Positions 13,711 through 21,000 of a DNA stretch of 27,660 nucleotides are shown piece by piece. The stretch's first letter is position 1. The number at the start of each line of letters is the position of its first letter. The notes below the pieces were generated by a model. The model was not told where the DNA came from. It searched no databases and saw only the letters and a list, made by a program, of their open reading frames with translations. Origin of the DNA: Avoscillospira sp045579045 (GTDB lineage: Bacteria > Bacillota > Clostridia > Oscillospirales > Oscillospiraceae); assembly GCA_045579045.1 (NCBI GenBank), contig JAZNLL010000036.1, positions 1 through 27,660 of the forward strand, in the 5' to 3' direction. A program made the translations under genes and the position numbers.

Positions 13711-14589
13711 TTATTCATTCCCCCGGATATTCCGGTAGGCTTTTCGGTATTCGTTGGGGGTCTTTCCGCAGGCTCTGCGGAACATTTTGGAAAAATAGGA
13801 GCTGTTGCCCCAGCCGGTCTCCATGGCGATCTCCGTGATAGACAAGGCAGTCTTTTCCAGCAGACGGCAGGCGGCCTGCACCCGGTAGTCGATGAGGTAT
13901 TCCATAGGCGACTGACGGATGGCGGCGCGGAAACACCGCAGACACTCCCGGGTACTGACGGCGGCGGAGTCGGCAATGTCCTCCAGCGTCAGCTTTTCGG
14001 CATAATGCTCCTGAATAAAGGTCATCATGGTCAGCATCCGATCCTGATTTTTGGTGGGAGCGGCCTTCAGTCGGGTGCTTTCCAGCACCTGCAGAAGCAG
14101 CAGCCAGATCTCGCTGAGCAGATTTCTGGTCTGGAATTCCACATCCGGTGTGTCCTGCAGCCGGGAAAGGAGCCGCAATTTTTGCAGCAGCTCCCGTTCC
14201 TCCGGGGTCTGTCCCCGGATGGGCAGCAGCTCCAGATTGCGGTTTTGCAGCACGGGGCTGAGATACTTGGTCTCGAAAACGCTTTTGAAATGGCCTGCCA
14301 GAAACACGGAGTGGAACAGATGAGAATCGATGATGCAGTCGTCTCCGTTGACCATGGCGGTCAGCACGTTGCTGTTGAGGAAGAAGCCTTCCCCGGCGGA
14401 AAAGGTCTGGGTCTGACCGGGGGTGGAGACTTTCACGCTGCCGGAGACTACATAATCAAATTCCAGCGCTTCATGCCAGTGCCAGGGAATGGAAGTTCGG
14501 GCCAGATCCACATGGTGAAAGGTATAGGGGTATTCGTTGTGCAGACCCTCCACTTCTTCCATATAGTTGGTTCGTATCCGCAGCTTCAT
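13711..14589 (-). CDS. AraC-family transcriptional regulator with cupin sensor domain (first of two)
   Basis: A 292-residue regulator. The N-terminal half (about 10-130) is an AraC-type cupin with WHWHEALEFDYVVSGSVKVS and a GEGFFLNSN stretch. The C-terminal double HTH (about 195-290) has LTLEDIADSAAVSTRECLRC for the first helix pair and the typical SITEIAMETGWGNSSYFSKM followed by FRRACGKTPNEYRKAY. Such proteins usually sense a sugar or other small molecule. I prefer ATG 14589, ten bases after AAAAGGA; a GTG nine bases upstream is also open. The nearest divergent gene is the 26-residue peptide at 14744, so that or a distant locus may be its target. Confidence 0.88.
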   Translation of the reverse strand: MKLRIRTNYMEEVEGLHNEYPYTFHHVDLARTSIPWHWHEALEFDYVVSGSVKVSTPGQTQTFSAGEGFFLNSNVLTAMVNGDDCIIDSHLFHSVFLAGHFKSVFETKYLSPVLQNRNLELLPIRGQTPEERELLQKLRLLSRLQDTPDVEFQTRNLLSEIWLLLLQVLESTRLKAAPTKNQDRMLTMMTFIQEHYAEKLTLEDIADSAAVSTRECLRCFRAAIRQSPMEYLIDYRVQAACRLLEKTALSITEIAMETGWGNSSYFSKMFRRACGKTPNEYRKAYRNIRGNE

Positions 14590-14653
14590 TTTGTTCACAT
14601 CCTTTTATTATAATGTGCTTCTTGGCGATATCCTTATATTTTAAGGCTGTATA

Positions 14654-14685
14654 TTGATGGAAAACAGCCATAAAGGCGGTATAAT
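14654..14685 (+). promoter_or_regulatory. Candidate promoter of the 26-residue peptide gene
   Basis: A perfect TATAAT at 14680-14685; TTGATG (14654-14659) is 20 bases upstream, a long spacer that suggests an activated promoter. GGCTGT (about 14645) and ACAGCC (about 14664) form an inverted repeat across the -35 region, a possible binding site for the divergent AraC regulator. Confidence 0.4.
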
Positions 14686-14743
14686 AATTATACAAGAAGC
14701 AACCGGGAATGTAAAGTGCCTGTGAAATAAAGGAGGAACCAAT

Positions 14744-14824
14744 ATGAATACTGTTTATCTGATCGTTGGATTTGCCGTTGCCCTGTACAGCCTGTACCGC
14801 TTTGATGCCTGGCTGACCAACTGA
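14744..14824 (+). CDS. 26-residue hydrophobic peptide (small membrane protein)
   Basis: A short reading frame with an excellent ribosome binding site (AAAGGAGGAA, 14730-14739) and ATG 14744. The peptide starts MNTVYLIVGFAVALYSLYRF and ends with an Asp-Ala-Trp-Leu-Thr-Asn tail. Residues 3-18 are hydrophobic enough for one membrane pass. It has a TATAAT box upstream, faces the first AraC gene, and ends ten bases before the large hairpin element at 14834. It could be a regulatory or toxin-like small membrane protein, or the intact start of a gene cut by the element. No family is recognised. The ribosome binding site is the main argument that it is translated. Confidence 0.5.
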   Translation: MNTVYLIVGFAVALYSLYRFDAWLTN

Positions 14825-14833
14825 TATGGGCAT

Positions 14834-15167
14834 AAAAACACCGACCTCCATTAGTGGGTTGTCCATAGGGATATGGACAACCCACGGTGAAATCCATTTG
14901 CTGCGCAAATGGGTGAAATACACCTCTCGGTGTGTGAAATAGGCTTCGCCTGTGATATATTTTCTTTGAAAATGTGAAAGAAAAGGACAAGTTTCGTTGA
15001 AACTTGTCCTTTTGATTTTAATCGTCGCATAGCGACACCATCACATGCCGCAGGCATATTTCACATTGCGAAGCAATATTTCATATCTTCGCAGAAGATA
15101 TTTCACGTTTCCACAGGAAACATTTCACCGGGCGTTGGTAAACGCCCTTTTGGAGGTCGGTGTTTTT
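14834..15167. repeat. 334-bp hairpin-ladder element with perfect 17-bp terminal inverted repeats (family D)
   Basis: The ends AAAAACACCGACCTCCA (14834-14850) and TGGAGGTCGGTGTTTTT (15151-15167) are perfect reverse complements. Left-half hairpins: 14854-14885, 14894-14912, 14920-14933, 14941-14951 and 14959-14973. They are separated by GTGAAAT (14887, 14913, 14934), GTGATAT (14952) and GTGAAAG (14974). The central hairpin 14981-15013 has a 15-bp stem. Right-half hairpins: 15024-15036, 15045-15057, 15065-15077, 15085-15099, 15107-15121 and 15130-15147. They are separated by ATCAC (15040) and ATTTCAC/T (15058, 15078, 15100, 15122). Left and right spacers are complementary. There is no open frame of interest. 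It lies between the stops of two convergent genes, overlapping the stop of the second AraC gene by one base. Confidence 0.93.
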
Positions 15168-15961
15168 TACGGGTTTGCGCCCTGGCTGATGTAATCCTTG
15201 GGCGAAAGCCCCACGCTTTTCTTGAAAACGGTGGAAAAATACTGGGGATCGGAAAAGCCGGAAAGGAGGGCAACATTTTTGACAGAGTCGATGCCGTGGT
15301 CAAAAAGGGAGACGGCATATTTGATCCGCAGAGCGCGGAGGTACTCTGTCAGACCCACACCCATCTGGGCTTTGAACAGGTGGGAGATGTACTTGGGATT
15401 GTAGGAAAGAACTTTGGAGATGGAGCGTATGGAGATCTCCGGGTCATGAAAGTTTGCTTCCAGCAGTGCCAGCACCTCGTTGACCAGCTGCCGCTGGCGG
15501 ACGTTGACACCGGTCAGCCGGGAAAAGGTGTAGAGCAGGATGCTTTCGGAAGCCAGGTCCACCGTCTGCACATCGGCTCTGGCCAGACTCTCCTTCCACA
15601 GAGGGATCAAGCCGTCAAAATTGGAAAAGCACCGGTTGTTTTTGGAGATATCAAACCGGCGGAGCAGCTCATCGGCACGGCTGCCTTCAAAATGAAGATA
15701 CAGATATTCGCAGGTGCTGTCGGCTTCCACCCGGAAGATCTCGCCGCAAAAACCGAAAACCAGATCACCGGGCGCAAAGGAGATATCATCGCTGCTCATG
15801 CGGAACCTGCCGCACCCCTTGGTGACCAAAATCATTTTGTGGGATTTGAGCGTATCCGGTATTGCCATGACGGCAGGATCGCTTTCCAGAACGAAGCAGG
15901 AGACTCGAAGGGGCTGCTGCTCTTCCGGGACGATAAATTTGCACATGTTGTTGGTTTTCAC
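15167..15961 (-). CDS. AraC-family transcriptional regulator (second of two)
   Basis: About 264 residues: N-terminal cupin-like sensor (about 10-140, with MILVTKGCGRFRMSSDDISF and STCEYLYLHFEGS) and C-terminal double HTH (about 165-264) with ISIRSISKVLSYNPKYISHL and the second motif KNVALLSGFSDPQYFSTVFK followed by KSVGLSPKDYIS. I prefer GTG 15961 because GGAGGG lies seven bases upstream; the ATG at 15967 is too close to that site. It is divergent from the Gfo/Idh/MocA dehydrogenase gene, which is its most likely target, as in many carbohydrate loci. Its stop codon joins directly onto the terminal repeat of the ladder element, which may serve as its terminator. Confidence 0.88.
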   Translation of the reverse strand: MKTNNMCKFIVPEEQQPLRVSCFVLESDPAVMAIPDTLKSHKMILVTKGCGRFRMSSDDISFAPGDLVFGFCGEIFRVEADSTCEYLYLHFEGSRADELLRRFDISKNNRCFSNFDGLIPLWKESLARADVQTVDLASESILLYTFSRLTGVNVRQRQLVNEVLALLEANFHDPEISIRSISKVLSYNPKYISHLFKAQMGVGLTEYLRALRIKYAVSLFDHGIDSVKNVALLSGFSDPQYFSTVFKKSVGLSPKDYISQGANP

Positions 15962-16050
15962 AGGCATCCCTCCGATGCTACCATACTACAAATCTTCCGC
16001 AGATGCAAATCAAATCTAACTTTTACAAACGAATCCGTGGATTTATTCCG

Positions 16051-16079
16051 TTGTTTCCCACCTTCGGCTTTGTTATACT
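16051..16079 (+). promoter_or_regulatory. Promoter of the Gfo/Idh/MocA dehydrogenase gene
   Basis: TTGTTT (16051-16056), 17 bases, TATACT (16074-16079), 44 bases before the ATG at 16123. It is close to the divergent AraC start, so AraC sites are expected in 15962-16050. Confidence 0.6.
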
Positions 16080-16122
16080 GAAAGCAGCCCAATATGAAAC
16101 ATTCACGGAAAGGATGGATCTT

Positions 16123-17367
16123 ATGAGTAAAATTAAAATCGGTATTTTCGGCGGCGGCCGCGGTGTGGATCTGGCCGGAGACTTTATGCTGAACGGCTGC
16201 GAGATCGTTGCCCTCTGTGATAACAACAAGGAGCGTATGGCTTCTGCTGTGGAGAAGTTCGGCGGACAGCCCATCGCCACCTACGATGATTTTGACAAGT
16301 TTCTGGAGCACGACATGGATGCCGTGCTGCTGGCAAATTTCTTCCATCAGCATGCGCCCTATGCCATCAAGTGCTTTGAGCGAGGTCTGCATGTCTATTC
16401 CGAGTGCATCAGCAACGGTACCATGGCAGAAGGTGTGGAGCTGATCCGAGCCCATGAAAAGAGCAACTGCGTTTATATGCTGGCAGAGAACTATCCCCAG
16501 ATGATCTTCAACCGGGAAATCAAGCGTGTCTGTCAGGGCGGTACCCTCGGCAAGATCCTCTTTGCCGAAGGCGAGTACAACCACCCCGGCAGCGCTATGG
16601 ACGAAGCCTTCTACAAGAGATTCTCGTATTTTGAGGGTCACTGGCGGAACTATCTGCCCAGCACCTACTATGTGACCCATTCTCTGGGCCCCCTCATGGC
16701 GGCTACCGGTGCCACACCTGCCAGAGTGACGGCCTTTGCCACCTTCTCTCCCTATGATGAGAGTTTGCCCAACAGCTCTTTTGTGGCTGACCGTGCCGCT
16801 GTTATCATGACTCAGAATGACGATGGCTCTATTTTCCGTGTGACCGGCTGTGCCGGTTTCGGTGCCCACAATAACTCCTACCGTGTCTGCGGTGAAAGGG
16901 GTCAGATCGAAAATCTCCGGGGTATGGACCCAAAGGTTATGCTTCGTTACAATGCCTGGGAAATTCCCGAAGGCATGGAAGAGATCAACTGCTATGAGCC
17001 TGTCTGGAACGATCCCGATGAGGAGATTATCAAGAACAGCGGTCATGGCGGCGGTGACTATCTGACCATCCGTGAGTTCATCAACTGCATCAAGGAAGGC
17101 AGACAGCCGGGCAATCCCTATGACATCCATTCCGCAGTGGCCATGTCCTCTGTGGCGATCCTGTCCCACCGCTCCATGCTGGAAGGCGGCAAGCCCTATG
17201 AGATTCCCGACTTCCACAAGGAAGAGTGCCGCAAGCAGTATGAAAATGACCGTTTGACGCCCTTTGTCGGTGTCAATGGCGAAGCGCCCACCATTCCCTG
17301 CTGCTCCAAAACGGACTATGCACCCACAGAAAAGCAGCTGGAACTGTACCGCGAAATGATGAAATAA
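16123..17367 (+). CDS. Gfo/Idh/MocA-family NAD(P)-dependent oxidoreductase
   Basis: A 414-residue sugar-type dehydrogenase. The N-terminal Rossmann domain (about 1-125) has KIGIFGGGRG (5-14) and the acidic ALCDNNKER after the second strand. HVYSECIS replaces the usual EKP signature of family members. The C-terminal alpha/beta domain (about 130-360) includes NYLPSTYYVTHSLGP, where the His of the usual catalytic region lies. Such enzymes oxidise or isomerise sugars, inositols or glycosides; the substrate is not readable. Start: ATG 16123 after AAAGGA; an upstream extension to 16003 covers the promoter and is rejected. It is divergent from an AraC regulator and ends at a strong terminator, so it is a single-gene unit. 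Confidence 0.85.
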   Translation: MSKIKIGIFGGGRGVDLAGDFMLNGCEIVALCDNNKERMASAVEKFGGQPIATYDDFDKFLEHDMDAVLLANFFHQHAPYAIKCFERGLHVYSECISNGTMAEGVELIRAHEKSNCVYMLAENYPQMIFNREIKRVCQGGTLGKILFAEGEYNHPGSAMDEAFYKRFSYFEGHWRNYLPSTYYVTHSLGPLMAATGATPARVTAFATFSPYDESLPNSSFVADRAAVIMTQNDDGSIFRVTGCAGFGAHNNSYRVCGERGQIENLRGMDPKVMLRYNAWEIPEGMEEINCYEPVWNDPDEEIIKNSGHGGGDYLTIREFINCIKEGRQPGNPYDIHSAVAMSSVAILSHRSMLEGGKPYEIPDFHKEECRKQYENDRLTPFVGVNGEAPTIPCCSKTDYAPTEKQLELYREMMK

Positions 17368-17377
17368 AGCCAAAATG

Positions 17378-17410
17378 AAAAAGACGGAGTTACAAAAACT
17401 CCGTCTTTTT
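17378..17410 (+). terminator. Intrinsic terminator after the dehydrogenase
   Basis: AAAAAGACGGAGTT (17378-17391) pairs perfectly with AACTCCGTCTTTTT (17397-17410) around ACAAA. Confidence 0.93.
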
Positions 17411-17436
17411 CGCATTTCTTTCGGATAATTTTCCGA

Positions 17437-17465
17437 TTTACTTTAATGCACAAGTGTGTTAAACT
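17437..17465 (+). promoter_or_regulatory. Candidate promoter of the aconitase gene
   Basis: TTTACT (17437-17442), 17 bases, TAAACT (17460-17465). Each box matches consensus at about four of six bases. The ribosome binding site GGGAGG is at 17489-17494. Confidence 0.4.
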
Positions 17466-17503
17466 ATTAGGAAATACGAATTCCCACCGGGAGGTTTTGT
17501 AAT

Positions 17504-19738
17504 ATGGTAGAAGTATTCAAAAAAGGTGCCTATCTGTTGGGCGGAAAGCCCGTCTGGGCGGAGGAGGCCAAGGGCGTGGAAAGCCCTGACGCTGCCCGTG
17601 AAAAGACCATGGCCTATTCCATTTTCCGCAGCCACAATAAGTCTGATGACCCCAAGAAGCTGCGGCTGAAATTTGATGCGCTGATTTCCCATGATATCAC
17701 CTTCGTGGGCATTATCCAGACGGCAAAGGCCTCCGGTCTGAAGCAGTTTCCCATTCCCTATGCCATGACCAACTGCCACAACAGCCTCTGCGCTGTGGGC
17801 GGCACCATCAATGAAGATGACCATGCCTTCGGCCTGTCCGCTGCCAGGAAGTACGGCGGCATCTATGTCCCTGCCAATCAGGCGGTCATCCATCAGTATG
17901 CCAGAGAGCGTCTGGCAGGCTGCGGCAAGATGATCCTCGGCTCCGATTCTCATACCCGCTACGGTGCCTACGGCTGCATGGGCGTGGGCGAAGGCGGCGG
18001 CGAGCTGGTGAAGCAGCTGCTGGAAAATACTTATGATGTTGCCGCGCCGGAAGTGGTGCTGGTCTATCTGGAAGGTAAGCCCCGCAAGGGAATCGGCCCT
18101 CAGGACGTAGCCATTGCACTGGTGGCTGCCACCTTCCCCAAGGGCGATGTGAAGAACAAGGTTCTGGAATTTGTGGGTCCCGGCGTGGCAGAGCTTTCCT
18201 GCGACTACCGCATCGGCATCGATGTCATGACCACCGAGACCTCCTGCCTGACCTCCATCTGGCAGACCGACGACAAGGTCAAAGCCTATTATGAAACCAT
18301 CGGCAGAGCCGAGGAATATAAGCAGCTGCAGCCCGGTGAGGGTGCTTACTACGACAGCGTGGTGAAAATCGACCTTTCCAAGGTGGAGGCCATGATCGCC
18401 CTGCCCTTCCATCCCTCCATCGCCTATACCATCCATGACCTGCAGGCAAGACCCCGGGAGATCTTCGCTGAGGTGGAAGCCGCCTGCAACAAGCAGCTGG
18501 AAGGCAAGGTTACCATGGACCTGCAAAGCCACATCGTTGACGGCAAGGTCACCTGTGACCAGGGCGTTATCGTGGGCTGCTCCGGCGGTATGTATGAAAA
18601 CATTATGGTAGCCGCTTCCATTTTGAAAAATGGCTCCATCGGCAACGGCTATTTCGATATGTCCGTCTACCCCTCCTCCACGCCCATTTCTCTGGCGCTG
18701 ACCAAGAACGGCGCAGCGGCGACGCTGATGGAGGCCGGATGCGTCATGAAGCCTGCCTTCTGCGGACCCTGCTTCGGTGCAGGCGATACCCCTGCCAACA
18801 ACGCCTTGTCCATCCGCCATGCCACCAGAAACTTCGCCAACCGGGAAGGCTCCAAGCCTGCCAACGGACAGATTTCCGCTGTGGCTCTGATGGATGCCCG
18901 TTCCATTGCCGCCACTGCTGCCAACGGCGGCGTCCTGACGGCCGCTACGGATATCGATTACGACCTGCCTGCTGCCGAAGAACTGATCTACCATTTCGAT
19001 GGCGGTGTCTATGAAAAGCGGTGCTACGAGGGCTTCGGCAAGGCTGACCCCTCCGCAGAGCTGCGCTATGGCCCCAACATCAAGGACTGGCCCCAGATGC
19101 CCAAGCTCAATGAGGATCTGTTGGTGAAGCTCTGCGCCGTCATCCATGATCCCGTCACCACCACTGATGAACTGATCCCCTCCGGTGAGACTTCCTCCTA
19201 CCGCTCCAACCCCATCGGTCTCAGCGAATTTGCCCTGAGCCGCAGAGAGCCGGAGTATGTGGGCAGAAGCAAGGCCGTCCGTGACGGCGGCATCAATGAA
19301 GAAGTGCTGGAAGTGCTCGGCAAGGTCGGCGGCGATGCCGCAAAGACCTCCGTCGGCTCCTGCATCTATGCCAACCGCCCCGGCGACGGCTCCGCCAGAG
19401 AGCAGGCCGCTTCCTGCCAGAAGGTGCTGGGCGGCTTCGCCAACATCTGTCAGGAATATGCCACCAAGCGCTACCGCTCCAACTGCATCAACTGGGGCAT
19501 GACCCCCTTCACTCTGCCCGAGGGTATGGAATTTGAATATGCCGTAGGCGACTGGGTCTATGTCCCCGGTCTGAAGGCTGCTATCGCCGCAGGCAAGGAA
19601 GAATTTGATGCCAAGGTCGTCACCAAGGATGGGGTCAAGGACTTGAAGCTTCTGTGCAAGGGTCTGACGGAAAATGACCGTCTCATCCTGCAGGAAGGCT
19701 GTCTCATGAACTACTATGCCGCCGGCTACGGCAAATAA
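17504..19738 (+). CDS. Aconitate hydratase family protein (aconitase)
   Basis: A 744-residue [4Fe-4S] hydratase that interconverts citrate and isocitrate. Cluster cysteines: C359 in VIVGCSGG, and C420 and C423 in AFCGPCFGAGDTPANN. Substrate-region motifs: ILGSDSHTRYGAYGCMG (144-160) and MTNCHNSLC (88-96). The C-terminal swivel domain includes RYRSNCINWGM, where the family has a catalytic Arg-Ser region. The length and layout are those of the roughly 740-residue clostridial hydratase group rather than the 900-residue AcnA. Homoaconitase-type activity is an alternative. It is followed by isocitrate dehydrogenase, which fits a route from citrate to 2-oxoglutarate; no citrate synthase gene lies in the window. 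The start ATG 17504 is nine bases after GGGAGG. Confidence 0.88.
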   Translation: MVEVFKKGAYLLGGKPVWAEEAKGVESPDAAREKTMAYSIFRSHNKSDDPKKLRLKFDALISHDITFVGIIQTAKASGLKQFPIPYAMTNCHNSLCAVGGTINEDDHAFGLSAARKYGGIYVPANQAVIHQYARERLAGCGKMILGSDSHTRYGAYGCMGVGEGGGELVKQLLENTYDVAAPEVVLVYLEGKPRKGIGPQDVAIALVAATFPKGDVKNKVLEFVGPGVAELSCDYRIGIDVMTTETSCLTSIWQTDDKVKAYYETIGRAEEYKQLQPGEGAYYDSVVKIDLSKVEAMIALPFHPSIAYTIHDLQARPREIFAEVEAACNKQLEGKVTMDLQSHIVDGKVTCDQGVIVGCSGGMYENIMVAASILKNGSIGNGYFDMSVYPSSTPISLALTKNGAAATLMEAGCVMKPAFCGPCFGAGDTPANNALSIRHATRNFANREGSKPANGQISAVALMDARSIAATAANGGVLTAATDIDYDLPAAEELIYHFDGGVYEKRCYEGFGKADPSAELRYGPNIKDWPQMPKLNEDLLVKLCAVIHDPVTTTDELIPSGETSSYRSNPIGLSEFALSRREPEYVGRSKAVRDGGINEEVLEVLGKVGGDAAKTSVGSCIYANRPGDGSAREQAASCQKVLGGFANICQEYATKRYRSNCINWGMTPFTLPEGMEFEYAVGDWVYVPGLKAAIAAGKEEFDAKVVTKDGVKDLKLLCKGLTENDRLILQEGCLMNYYAAGYGK

Positions 19739-19742
19739 AAAT

Positions 19743-19792
19743 AAGGCTCCCCTTGAGGGGAGCTGGCACGGCGAAGCCGTGACTGAGAGGTG
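19743..19792. repeat. Interspersed repeat, family C, copy 1, with two hairpins
   Basis: AAGGCTCCCC-TTGA-GGGGAGCT is followed by CACGGC-GAA-GCCGTG (19767-19781) and ends ACTGAGAGGTG. The copy at 21847-21893 has the same first hairpin and the same end but a different second hairpin. It fills the whole space between aconitase and isocitrate dehydrogenase genes, and its terminal GAGAGGTG sits at ribosome-binding-site distance from the next ATG (19797). Confidence 0.88.
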
Positions 19793-19796
19793 CTAT

Positions 19797-20996
19797 ATGG
19801 AAAAAATTAAAATGACAACCCCTCTGGTGGAGATGGATGGCGATGAGATGACCCGAATCCTCTGGGCGCTCATCAAGGAAAAGCTCATTCTCCCCTTTGT
19901 GGATCTGAAAACGGAATATTACGATCTGGGTCTTTTGCATAGAAATGAGACTCAAGATCAGGTGACGGTGGATGCTGCCCTCGCCACCAAGAAGTATGGC
20001 GTGGCAGTCAAGTGCGCCACCATCACCCCCAATAAACAGCGCATGGAGGAATATCCCCAGCTGACCCAGATGTGGAAAAGCCCCAACGGCACCATCCGTT
20101 CCATTCTGGATGGCACGGTCTTCCGTGCTCCTATTATCATCGATGCCATCAAGCCGGTGGTGAAGAACTGGGAACAGCCCATCACCATTGCCCGTCATGC
20201 CTACGGCGATGTGTATAAGTCCGTGGATATGTACACGGAGCAGCCCGGCACCTGCACCATGACCTTCGTGGGCGAAAACGGCGAACAGCAGGAAGTGGTT
20301 GTGCAGAAGGTGGATGGACCTGCCGTCTGGCAGGGCGCCCATAATAAGGACAGCTCCATCCGTTCCTTTGCAAGAGCCTGCTTCCAGTATGCCGTGGATA
20401 CCAAGCAGGATCTGTGGTTCTCCACCAAGGATACCATTGCCAAGGTCTACGACGGTCGCTTCAAGACGATTTTTGAGGAAGAATTTGAAGCCTACAAGGC
20501 CAAATTCGAGGAACTGGGCATCACCTATTTCTATACCCTCATCGATGATGCCGTGGCAAGAGTGATCCGCTCCAAGGGCGGTTTCATCTGGGCCTGCAAG
20601 AACTATGACGGCGATGTCATGAGCGATATGGTCTCCACCGCCTTCGGTTCTCTGGCGATGATGACCTCCGTGCTGGTCGCCCCCGATGGCACTACGGAAT
20701 TTGAGGCCGCCCACGGCACCGTCACCCGCCATTATTATAAGTGGCAGGCAGGCGAAAAGACCTCCACCAACCCCATGGCAACGATTTTTGCATGGAGCGG
20801 TGCTCTGCGTAAGCGCGCCCAGCTGGACGGTCTTGCCGATCTGGAGGCCTTTGCCGACCGTCTGGAAGCGGCCTGCTTCCGCACCCTCAACGAGGGCGTC
20901 ATGACCAAGGATCTGGTGGGTCTGGTAGAGCCGGGCTTCGAGGCCAGAGCCGTGGACAGCTGGACCTTCTTAGACGAAATTGCCAAGCGGATGTGA
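19797..20996 (+). CDS. icd: NADP-dependent isocitrate dehydrogenase, eukaryotic-type (type II)
   Basis: A 399-residue enzyme that oxidises and decarboxylates isocitrate to 2-oxoglutarate. The sequence is of the homodimeric eukaryotic-like subfamily: TTPLVEMDGDEMTRILW near the start, VKCATITPNKQRMEEY, MWKSPNGTIRSILDGTVFRAPI (substrate-binding Ser/Asn/Arg), ITIARHAYGDVY, a metal-binding YDGDVMSDM region, and AAHGTVTRHY near the cofactor site. Length is typical of this type. The correct start is ATG 19797; an open frame from 19716 reads through the repeat and is rejected. The ribosome binding site (GAGAGGTG) is the end of repeat C copy 1. It makes 2-oxoglutarate and NADPH, probably for glutamate synthesis in an anaerobe. 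Confidence 0.93.
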   Translation: MEKIKMTTPLVEMDGDEMTRILWALIKEKLILPFVDLKTEYYDLGLLHRNETQDQVTVDAALATKKYGVAVKCATITPNKQRMEEYPQLTQMWKSPNGTIRSILDGTVFRAPIIIDAIKPVVKNWEQPITIARHAYGDVYKSVDMYTEQPGTCTMTFVGENGEQQEVVVQKVDGPAVWQGAHNKDSSIRSFARACFQYAVDTKQDLWFSTKDTIAKVYDGRFKTIFEEEFEAYKAKFEELGITYFYTLIDDAVARVIRSKGGFIWACKNYDGDVMSDMVSTAFGSLAMMTSVLVAPDGTTEFEAAHGTVTRHYYKWQAGEKTSTNPMATIFAWSGALRKRAQLDGLADLEAFADRLEAACFRTLNEGVMTKDLVGLVEPGFEARAVDSWTFLDEIAKRM

Positions 20997-21000
20997 AACT

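Noticed and set aside
14834..15167. CRISPR-like array in the region of repeated GTGAAAT units
   Set aside because: The repeated unit is only 7 bases, the intervening segments are perfect hairpins of 9-32 bases and not unique spacers, the orientation flips at the centre, and there are no cas genes.
14834..15167. Riboswitch or known large ornate RNA (GOLLD, ROOL, HEARO)
   Set aside because: It lies between two convergent stop codons and not upstream of a gene. It is symmetric about its centre with terminal inverted repeats, unlike those RNA classes as I know them. I cannot run a covariance search, so this is a judgement.
16003..16122. N-terminal extension of the Gfo/Idh/MocA dehydrogenase
   Set aside because: The extension covers the promoter TTGTTT-17-TATACT and adds 40 residues before a Rossmann fold that normally starts at the N-terminus.
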